Assembly: GCF_007833795.1 (NCBI RefSeq)
Contig: NZ_CP032702.1
Location: 1,674,001-1,738,000 of the forward strand
Length of the DNA stretch: 64,000 bases
Source: Candidatus Pantoea soli
GTDB taxonomy: Bacteria > Pseudomonadota > Gammaproteobacteria > Enterobacterales > Enterobacteriaceae
Reading direction: 5' to 3'
Shown: piece by piece, positions 57,722 to 64,000 of the stretch
How the letters are laid out: each line of letters opens with the position of its first letter
How positions within the stretch are numbered: position 1 is the stretch's first letter
The notes under the pieces: generated by a model
Told to the model about the DNA's origin: nothing
The model's input: the letters and a program-made list of their open reading frames with translations, nothing else
The model's database searches: none
Position numbers and translations under genes: made by a program

Positions 57722-60690
57722 CGTTTACAGACGCTCCCGCTGTCGATCCAATATTGCGCATTTGCGTTGCCAGTGGCGGACAGCGTGTTCAGTTTCAGGC
57801 TCAGGTGTTCCAGTGGCACGCGCGTGCCGTCATCCAGACGTGCATCGCTCAGCACCATGCGTTCCGGGCCGGCATTATCCGGGCCAGGTTGCACGGCCAG
57901 CTTGATGCGCAGCACGCTCTCGCCGGCCACTTTCCGCGCCAGCTGCGGATCGACAATGCTCAGGCTGTAGAGTGGCGAAGCCGGCCAGCGGTCATTTTCC
58001 AGCTGACGGAACCCGAGGCAGACGTTACCGCGGATGCGGAAGCTGCTTTTCCGGTCCAGCGCAAAGCTTTCGCTGTCGAGATCGATCTCGCTGTAGCACA
58101 GGTTGTCATCACTTAGCGTAGCATTTTCGTCCAGCACGCCCAGGTAGCGAATGGTGGAATAGGGCTCAAAATCCCCGGCGCGGAACCAGAAACTGCTGAG
58201 ACGCAGATCCAGCGCCAGCAGGCACAGCATCGCGCCCACTGCCGCGGTGGATTTCGGGTTATCAATGCGGCCCTGTTTGTTAAACGGATACCAGTCGCTG
58301 GTGTGATAGCCTTCCAGCGATAAAATACGGCTGCCCGGCAGCGGCTGCAGGTGGCGCACCAGCGCCTGAATGCCCGGGAAGCGGGACGGCCGGCCGGTCA
58401 GCAGCAGCACGTCACACTGATACAGCGACACCACTTCGCACATCGCGCGCAGCGCCGGGATAATCGCCATGCGGTGCTGCAGGAACTCGCCGTGCAGCTG
58501 CGCCATGCTCACAACCAGCGGCACCTCCAGCAGATCAAAACGGCTGTCGCCTCCCAGCGTGCGCTGGATTTCACCGTTAACAAACGCCAGCACGCTGCTG
58601 GCCGGTTTTTGCGGCACCAGTTCGCCAAACAGCGCGTTGATTTCGCTGTGGCTGTCGAGCGGGTCCCAGTTTTCGTAGCGCTCCAGTACCGCCTGCGCCA
58701 GTGGAATAAACAGCTGCAGCGTGACCTGCTGGCGCAGCGTCGCCTGACCGTCCATGCGACTGTCGTGACCAAACAGTTTGTTCATCAGCGGCTCGGCCAG
58801 CGTCAGGCCCGCTTTCTGCAGGCTCTGCTGCAGCGCCGGCAGGATCCACAGCTGAATCACATCCAGCAGAATGTCGTCACCGGCCACCTTAAAGCCTTCG
58901 CGGAACAGCAGGCGCGGGGTGATTTTTACGTTGTTGCCCTGACCATCATCCAGACGATACTGCGTGATGGCGAGGTCGGTGGTGCCGCCGCCGATATCAA
59001 TCGAGGCGATGCGCAGGCTTTTGCCCGGCTGCTCATCGGCTTCACGCGGGCGATCCGGCCGAACCATGCTGGTGAAAAAGTCCTCCGCGCGGCCGGCAAA
59101 ATTCACCTGGGTTTCGTTGAACAGCCACACCATCTGGCCGCAGGTCGCTTCATCCCACTCCATCTGCACATCCGGCACCGGGCGCAGGCTGCGTGCCTGG
59201 CTGGCGGGGCTGAAATCCTCTTCTGCCGGATGCCAGCCTTCGGTTTTCCATACCAGTGCAATCGCTTCCTGCATGCGGCGACGGAAAATTTCGCGCTCGG
59301 GTTTTGGCATCGCCGAGGGCAGCGTCAGAATCACGTGACGCAGCTGACGCGGTGCCTGGCTCTGCGGCATGCGCTGGCGCTGCGCCACGCTGTTCATCTG
59401 CATCATCGCCTGCGCCAGCAGTTCGCACAGCATAAAGGTCATCAGCGAGCTGCGGCTGTAGCTGGCGGTAAACACCGGCAGACGATCATCTTCGGCCAGC
59501 GCGTGCAGCGGCTGGCCCTCATCGTTCAGTAATAAAGTAAAGGGCAGCGCAGTGGCCTGCGGTTCATCGCTGCTGCCGCTGGCGTTGAAGCGCCAGCCGG
59601 GCTGATAGCGTGCTTCATCCCACAGATAGCGGCGCGGGCTGGAGAGGCCGGTGCTGCCTTCGGTGCCGGCACGCAGCAGCGCCAGGCGGCTGGCTTCACG
59701 GCCGACGCGCGTCAGTGACGGCCACATAAAGGCATTTTCCCGCCCGCTTTCCAGCGAGAAGCTGGCTTTACCAAACCGGGTTTCGGCAAACTCCAGCCGG
59801 CTGTCAAACAGTTCGTTGTAGACCTGATGCGGCTGCGACAGATCGCGCAGCTGCAGTTCATAGGTCTGGCGCAGACCGTTGCTCTCTTCGGCATGGTCTT
59901 CGACCAGAATGCCGCAGGTGTGGGAGTTGCCCACGTCCAGAATGATATCGACATTGACCGCCGGGGTTTGCAGCGAGCTGGCCTGAATATAAATTTCCGC
60001 CAGATCGAGCTGTTCGCCCAGCAGCTCCAGCACGTTCAGATAGTGTGCCTGATATTCAAATTCACGCAGCGCCTGGTTCAGCTCCTGCTCGCGGCGCGAC
60101 TGCAGCGCGTGCACCTGCTGCGTAAAAGTTTCGCGCAGCCAGCCATCCACCCAGGTGAGATCGAGAAACTCACCCAGTTCATAGTTATGCCAGGCAAGGG
60201 CAAAGCTGACGCCGTTTTGCGCATCGGCTTTGCTCAGCCCCAGCTGTTCACCGCCATCCTGCTCCGCCACGATGCGGGTATCAAACGCCAGCGTGATGCG
60301 GTGCGTATTGCCAGCGGCATCCGGCTGGCTGAGCGGCGCCAGATGCAGGCGCGCCCAGTTGTCCGGCCCGCCGATAAAGCGGCGGCCGCTGGTGCAGCGC
60401 AGTACCGGCAGCGGCAGCCACTGATTAGCCAGCAGCAGCAGCGAATCCGCCAGCGCGATATCCGATTCCGGGCGTACCACTTCCGCCGCGCCGCCATCCT
60501 GCGGATAAAGCAGGAATTTGCCGCTGTTGCCATCCACGTTAAGGCGCAGCAGCGGACCATTTGCCGTCTGCCGCACAAACTGGCGGCGCGCCTGCAGTGC
60601 CGGCAGACGCAGTCCGAAATCCAGAAATTGCACACCGCTATCTTCGATCAGCGTGATTTTTTGTTTGTCATCAATCAGGGGAGCTAACAT
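57718..60690 (-). CDS. srfB: SrfB-like ASKHA-fold protein
   Basis: Protein of 990 residues of the SrfB family. Three motifs of the Hsp70/actin ATPase fold are seen in order: phosphate-1 loop DIILDVGNSHTCGIL (about 248-262), phosphate-2 loop IDIGGGTTDLAI (about 564-575) and an adenosine-type motif VLLLTGRPSRFPGIQALV (about 761-778); a VILTLPSAMPKPE segment (about 453-465) parallels the Hsp70 ITVPA strand. No membrane segment or signal. It is the middle gene of srfABC, 2 bases after srfA and overlapping srfC. Family members were named as SsrB-regulated in Salmonella; the cellular role is open. Confidence 0.82.
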   Translation of the reverse strand: MLAPLIDDKQKITLIEDSGVQFLDFGLRLPALQARRQFVRQTANGPLLRLNVDGNSGKFLLYPQDGGAAEVVRPESDIALADSLLLLANQWLPLPVLRCTSGRRFIGGPDNWARLHLAPLSQPDAAGNTHRITLAFDTRIVAEQDGGEQLGLSKADAQNGVSFALAWHNYELGEFLDLTWVDGWLRETFTQQVHALQSRREQELNQALREFEYQAHYLNVLELLGEQLDLAEIYIQASSLQTPAVNVDIILDVGNSHTCGILVEDHAEESNGLRQTYELQLRDLSQPHQVYNELFDSRLEFAETRFGKASFSLESGRENAFMWPSLTRVGREASRLALLRAGTEGSTGLSSPRRYLWDEARYQPGWRFNASGSSDEPQATALPFTLLLNDEGQPLHALAEDDRLPVFTASYSRSSLMTFMLCELLAQAMMQMNSVAQRQRMPQSQAPRQLRHVILTLPSAMPKPEREIFRRRMQEAIALVWKTEGWHPAEEDFSPASQARSLRPVPDVQMEWDEATCGQMVWLFNETQVNFAGRAEDFFTSMVRPDRPREADEQPGKSLRIASIDIGGGTTDLAITQYRLDDGQGNNVKITPRLLFREGFKVAGDDILLDVIQLWILPALQQSLQKAGLTLAEPLMNKLFGHDSRMDGQATLRQQVTLQLFIPLAQAVLERYENWDPLDSHSEINALFGELVPQKPASSVLAFVNGEIQRTLGGDSRFDLLEVPLVVSMAQLHGEFLQHRMAIIPALRAMCEVVSLYQCDVLLLTGRPSRFPGIQALVRHLQPLPGSRILSLEGYHTSDWYPFNKQGRIDNPKSTAAVGAMLCLLALDLRLSSFWFRAGDFEPYSTIRYLGVLDENATLSDDNLCYSEIDLDSESFALDRKSSFRIRGNVCLGFRQLENDRWPASPLYSLSIVDPQLARKVAGESVLRIKLAVQPGPDNAGPERMVLSDARLDDGTRVPLEHLSLKLNTLSATGNANAQYWIDSGSVCKR

Positions 60691-60692
60691 GG

Positions 60693-62024
60693 TTACTTAC
60701 TCTCACGCTTAATCGTCAACGGGAATGCCTGGTCCGCGCCATACTGCGCGGTGCAGCTGGCGATACCATCACCGGCTTTGCACACCAGCTCTGGCATGCG
60801 GTAGCGCGATTTATCGCTGCAGCTGGCGGTGTAGCGGCTGCGTACCACCATGGTGCCTGCGCTGGTCATGGCGGCGGTCACATCGGCTTTGCAGCGGATG
60901 TTGTCGCCCTGAACAATCAGCGCCGTGCCTTTGCCGTTGCGAATCTGATAGCGCAGGCTGGGCGGCTTGCCGGTCGGCAGGTTGGTCTGACGCAGGGTGA
61001 CGCGCCAGTTGCCATTGATAAATTTCACTGAGCCCAGGCGCGCATCGTCGGCGGTCATCACCAGGTCGTCAGCTTTGGCGGGTTCGGTATGTTCCGCCAC
61101 GATTTCAGCCGGCGCAGGGGCAGGTGCCGCAGGCGTTTCTGCCGCCGGTGCTGCCACGACGCTGGCCTGGCGCTGCGGCAGCGTGGTCGCAAGCGCGGCC
61201 GCTTTCACCAGTGCCGCCGGCGGTGCGCCAGCGGCGGCCGGGGCAACCTGTGCAGTGTCGGCGGGCGGATTGTTCTGCGGTGCGGGGCTGTGCAGCCAGA
61301 AGGCGACACCGGCGGCGGCTGCCGCCGCGACCGGCAGCAGCAGCGCCAGCGGACGCAGGCGCGCACGCGGCGCCACAGCAGGCGGCGGCACGGGCTCCGC
61401 CGGCGGGAGCACAGGCTCCGGCTCTGGCAGCGGCTCTGGTTCGGGGGTGACCTCGGTCACCAGCGGTGCGTCGCTGACGGCGGCGATCGGCGGAGCGGCA
61501 GGGGCCGGCGGCTCGGCCACCAGCGGCGGCAGCGCCTCATCCAGCGTGTCGCGCAGGCAGGCCAGCGCATCTTCGCGCGTGCGCGCCTGCGGATCGACAA
61601 AGCCCCAGAAGGTGATCACTGGCTGGCCATCCACCAGATAGACATACTGCTGATCGGGGAACTGCAGCGTTTTGCTCAGCAGTGCGCCAAACAGGCGCAT
61701 CGCGGGATTTTCCGCGTCGCGCGCGCGCAGGCTCAGCGCCTGCAGATCCTGCTGGTTCAGGGTAAGCAGTTCCAGCGCCAGACGGCGTTCGCGATCGCTG
61801 GCGGCCAGCCAGGATTTTACCTTGCCGTTGAACGGGGCATACCAGTCAAGGCGGTCGCCTTTGTCGTTGGCCTGAGGAATGGCGAGGCAGTTCGCCAGCG
61901 TGGTTTGGCGGCGCAGACGCAACGTCTCGCGGATTTGCAGGGCAGAAGCCCAGACTGGCTGACCGTTCTCACCCAGTGCCAGAAGCGTATCCAGATTGCC
62001 GCTGCGCAGAAAAGTTTTTGCCAC
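60693..62024 (-). CDS. srfA: SrfA-like membrane-anchored protein
   Basis: First gene of srfABC, 443 residues. Cytoplasmic N-terminal domain (1-165) with LDTLLALGENGQPVWASALQ, a proline/glutamate-rich linker (about 170-220), one membrane segment (about 223-244: LRPLALLLPVAAAAAAGVAF), an Ala/Pro-rich periplasmic linker, and a C-terminal beta-rich domain from about 335 (SVKFINGNWRVTLRQTNLPT) with several cysteines (CKADVT, SCSDKSR, CKAGDGIASC) likely in disulfides. Start is GTG at 62024 with AAGGG before it; no in-frame ATG fits. Confidence 0.75.
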   Translation of the reverse strand: MAKTFLRSGNLDTLLALGENGQPVWASALQIRETLRLRRQTTLANCLAIPQANDKGDRLDWYAPFNGKVKSWLAASDRERRLALELLTLNQQDLQALSLRARDAENPAMRLFGALLSKTLQFPDQQYVYLVDGQPVITFWGFVDPQARTREDALACLRDTLDEALPPLVAEPPAPAAPPIAAVSDAPLVTEVTPEPEPLPEPEPVLPPAEPVPPPAVAPRARLRPLALLLPVAAAAAAGVAFWLHSPAPQNNPPADTAQVAPAAAGAPPAALVKAAALATTLPQRQASVVAAPAAETPAAPAPAPAEIVAEHTEPAKADDLVMTADDARLGSVKFINGNWRVTLRQTNLPTGKPPSLRYQIRNGKGTALIVQGDNIRCKADVTAAMTSAGTMVVRSRYTASCSDKSRYRMPELVCKAGDGIASCTAQYGADQAFPLTIKRESK

Positions 62025-62175
62025 TCGTTGGCCCTTATCGATGGTTGTCTGAGGCAGAACATCGTGTGTGTTGGCGATGAAAGTGATCTTAAGCCAAATA
62101 CAGCATAATCAAACGGCGGAAAAGAGGGGGAAAACAGGGCGTTATTCTGTCAGCGTCGGCGCAGGTGCTGGTTTT

Positions 62176-63354
62176 TTAATCAGCGCGGCGCGGGCTCAGC
62201 AGCAGATGCACCAGCAGTCCCCCCGCCAGCCCCCAGAAGGCGGCACCAACGCCGAACAGTGAAACGCCGCTGGCTGTTACAAGAAAGGCCACGATGGCGC
62301 TGTCACGCTGCGCCGGCTCGGCCAGCGCGCGCTGCAGGCTGCCGGCCAGCGTCACCAGCAGCGCGAGGCCCGCCAGCGTGGCAATCAGCACCGGCGGCAG
62401 GGCGCTGAGCAGCACGGCAACCAGCGCGCCGGTCAGGCCGGTGAGCAGATAGAACAGCCCGGCGATGGCTGAGGCCATCCAGCGGCGGCGCGGATCGGCA
62501 TCCACTTCATCGCCCATACAGATAGCGGCGGTAATAGCCGCAATACACACGGAAAAACCGCCAAACGGCGACAGAACCAGCGCGATAAAGCCGGTCCAGC
62601 CGGTGAGGGCGGAGACCGGCGGCTGATAGCCGTGGGCCTGCAGCGTGGCGATACCGGGGGCATTCTGCGAGGCCATCGTGACCAGAAAATAGGGCAACAC
62701 CACGCCAGGCAGCGCCGTCAGGCTGAAGTGCGGCATAATGAACTGCGGCACGCTAAAGGTCAGCGCGCCGGACGGAAAGTGGATGGCGTGCTGTCCCAGC
62801 GCGACCAGCACGCCGGCCAGCAGCGCCATAAGAATGGCATAGCGCGGCAGCCAGCGGCGGCCCGCCAGCCAGACCAGACACATGCTGCCGCACAGCGCGG
62901 CGTTGTCCTGTAATCCGCTGAAGGTGGCGGTGCCGAAGCGCAGCAGGATGCCGGCCAGCATGGCGGCCGCCAGCGATTGCGGAATGTGGTGCATCAGACG
63001 GGCGAACAGGCCGGTGATGCCGCTCAGGACAATCAGCAGGTTGGTGGCGACAAACACGCCGACCACCTCATTCAGGCTGAGCCCCTGTACGCTGGTGGCC
63101 AGCAGGGCAGCACCTGGCGTGGACCAGGCCGCAAGGATGGGCATTCTTGTCCAGAGGGAGAGCGCTAACGACGCCAGCCCCATGCCGATGCCCAGCATAG
63201 AGAACCAGCCGCCAATCTGCGCCGGCGTGGCGCCTGCCGCCTGCGCCGCCTGAAAAATCAGGGCCGCGCTGCTGCTGTAGCCAATCAGCACGGCAATAAA
63301 TCCTGAAACCAGCATCGGGAACGAGAAGGCGTGGCGCGCCGCGGCAGTTGTCAT
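62176..63354 (-). CDS. ydcO: BenE-family transporter YdcO
   Basis: Inner-membrane transporter of the BenE family (benzoate/H+ symport-type), 392 residues with about eleven to twelve membrane segments. Family stretches: FIAVLIGYSSSAALIFQAAQ, TAWSTPGAALLATSVQGLSL and LVTMASQNAPGIATLQAHGY. In E. coli ydcO is divergent from sutR (ydcN), the same layout as here. Substrate in vivo unknown. Confidence 0.9.
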   Translation of the reverse strand: MTTAAARHAFSFPMLVSGFIAVLIGYSSSAALIFQAAQAAGATPAQIGGWFSMLGIGMGLASLALSLWTRMPILAAWSTPGAALLATSVQGLSLNEVVGVFVATNLLIVLSGITGLFARLMHHIPQSLAAAMLAGILLRFGTATFSGLQDNAALCGSMCLVWLAGRRWLPRYAILMALLAGVLVALGQHAIHFPSGALTFSVPQFIMPHFSLTALPGVVLPYFLVTMASQNAPGIATLQAHGYQPPVSALTGWTGFIALVLSPFGGFSVCIAAITAAICMGDEVDADPRRRWMASAIAGLFYLLTGLTGALVAVLLSALPPVLIATLAGLALLVTLAGSLQRALAEPAQRDSAIVAFLVTASGVSLFGVGAAFWGLAGGLLVHLLLSPRRAD

Positions 63355-63367
63355 CAGTCACATCCTG

Positions 63368-63387
63368 TTGTGCGTTATAACGCACAA
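63368..63387. promoter_or_regulatory. palindromic operator between ydcO and sutR
   Basis: TTGTGCGTTATAACGCACAA is a perfect 20-base palindrome located 14 bases before the ydcO start and 61 before sutR. It is the obvious candidate site for the divergent regulator SutR, controlling both genes. Confidence 0.8.
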
Positions 63388-63448
63388 TATGGCATGACCG
63401 GGCGCTGCGGACAAGTGCTACACTGCGCGCGGGCTTTTGGGAGAGAAC

Positions 63449-63994
63449 ATGGAAAATCTGCATCAACATCTGAGCCAGGCGCTGAAGCAGTTGCGTCAGG
63501 CCAACGGCTGGAGCCTGACGCTGGCGGCAGAGCGCACCCAGGTCAGCAAAGCCATGCTGGGACAAATCGAACGGGGTGAATCGAGCCCGACGGTCGCCAC
63601 GCTGTGGAAGATCGCCACCGGTTTCAATGTGCCGTTCTCCTTTTTTGTGCAGGGTCAGACGCAACCGGCCGGCAGCGGTGCCACCTTCTGTCAGCCAAAC
63701 GCGCAGATGCAGGTGAAACCCCTGCTGCCGTATGACGATCGGCTGCGATTTGATTTGCTGGAAGTGACGCTGGCGGCGGGGGCGCAGAGCGACTCCTCGG
63801 CGCACGAAGCGGGGGTGATCGAGCAGGTGGTGGTGCTGGAGGGCGAGCTGCTGCTGGGTCTTGACGGCACCTGGCGCCGCCTGCCCGCCGGCGAGGCCTG
63901 GCAGTTCGCTGCCGATAAAGCGCACAGTTACCGCAATCCGCTCAGCACGCCGCTGCGTTTTCACAGCCTGATCCACTATCTGCAGCGCCCCTGA
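63449..63994 (+). CDS. sutR: XRE-cupin regulator SutR (YdcN)
   Basis: Transcription regulator of 181 residues (E. coli SutR 178). N-terminal XRE helix-turn-helix (LAAERTQVSKAMLGQIERGE, SSPTVATLWKIATGFNVPFS) and a C-terminal cupin domain (VIEQVVVLEGELLLGLDGTW, GEAWQFAADKAHSYRNP). In E. coli it is reported to regulate sulfur-utilisation genes. ATG at 63449 is used; an upstream TTG is in frame but GGAGAGA directly precedes the ATG. Confidence 0.92.
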   Translation: MENLHQHLSQALKQLRQANGWSLTLAAERTQVSKAMLGQIERGESSPTVATLWKIATGFNVPFSFFVQGQTQPAGSGATFCQPNAQMQVKPLLPYDDRLRFDLLEVTLAAGAQSDSSAHEAGVIEQVVVLEGELLLGLDGTWRRLPAGEAWQFAADKAHSYRNPLSTPLRFHSLIHYLQRP

Positions 63995-64000
63995 GCGACG

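Noticed and set aside
58351..59532. Plus-strand frame of 393 codons opposite srfB
   Set aside because: Shadow of srfB; no recognisable domain.

Overview
The window looks like a chromosomal segment of a plant-associated enterobacterium, most likely Erwiniaceae (Pantoea/Erwinia type). The backbone genes are close to Escherichia coli in sequence and mostly in E. coli order (ydhJ-ydhI-slyA-slyB-anmK-mliC-pdxH-tyrS-pdxY-gstA-dtpA-nth-rsxEGDCBA-ydgK-cnu ... ydgJ-add ... ydgA-manA-fumC-tus). Different material sits between the blocks. A tus gene with a perfect TerB-type Ter site at 47486-47501 places the window in the replication-terminus region. The genus is inference; no rRNA or other taxonomic marker is present.

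Layout. 1-7.4 kb: efflux genes ydhJ (cut by the window edge) and ydhI, divergent from the regulator slyA; lipoprotein slyB; cell-wall recycling kinase anmK; lysozyme inhibitor mliC; vitamin B6 genes pdxH and pdxY around tyrS; gstA. 7.6-17.6 kb: peptide transporter dtpA, then a tight minus-strand operon rsxABCDGE-nth (SoxR-reducing electron transport complex plus endonuclease III), in which rsxC carries eight copies of an Ala/Lys-rich repeat, then ydgK and the Hha/H-NS partner cnu. 18.2-32.6 kb: a sugar block made of the YtfQRT-YjfF importer, araBA, araFGH, araC and the oxidoreductase ydgJ. No araD is present. 32.7-33.7 kb: adenosine deaminase. 34.3-42.1 kb: an accessory stretch with an orphan GT4-like glycosyltransferase, a consensus sigma-28 promoter pointing leftward into no recognised gene, two chemoreceptors, a tiny helix-turn-helix-like protein, and a fasciclin / ECF sigma / anti-sigma operon with a candidate autoregulated promoter. 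42.1-47.5 kb: ydgA, manA, fumC, tus. 47.6-54.6 kb: an MFS transporter and the oqxR / oqxAB / rarA multidrug-efflux locus. 54.6-62.0 kb: a secreted barnase-like RNase with its barstar inhibitor, butting end to end against the convergent srfABC operon. 62.2-64 kb: ydcO (BenE family) and its divergent regulator sutR with a perfect palindromic operator.

How the parts work together. The sugar block couples two ABC importers of the same family to L-arabinose isomerase and ribulokinase under AraC. The last step (ribulose-5-phosphate 4-epimerase) must come from elsewhere. The Rsx complex and fumC fit oxidative-stress defence. oqxAB has a local activator (rarA) and a local repressor (oqxR). The least understood system is srfABC: a membrane-anchored protein, an Hsp70/actin-fold ATPase and a P-loop/coiled protein, translationally coupled and adjacent to an RNase/inhibitor pair. 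No CRISPR array, rRNA, tRNA, prophage or complete insertion sequence was seen.
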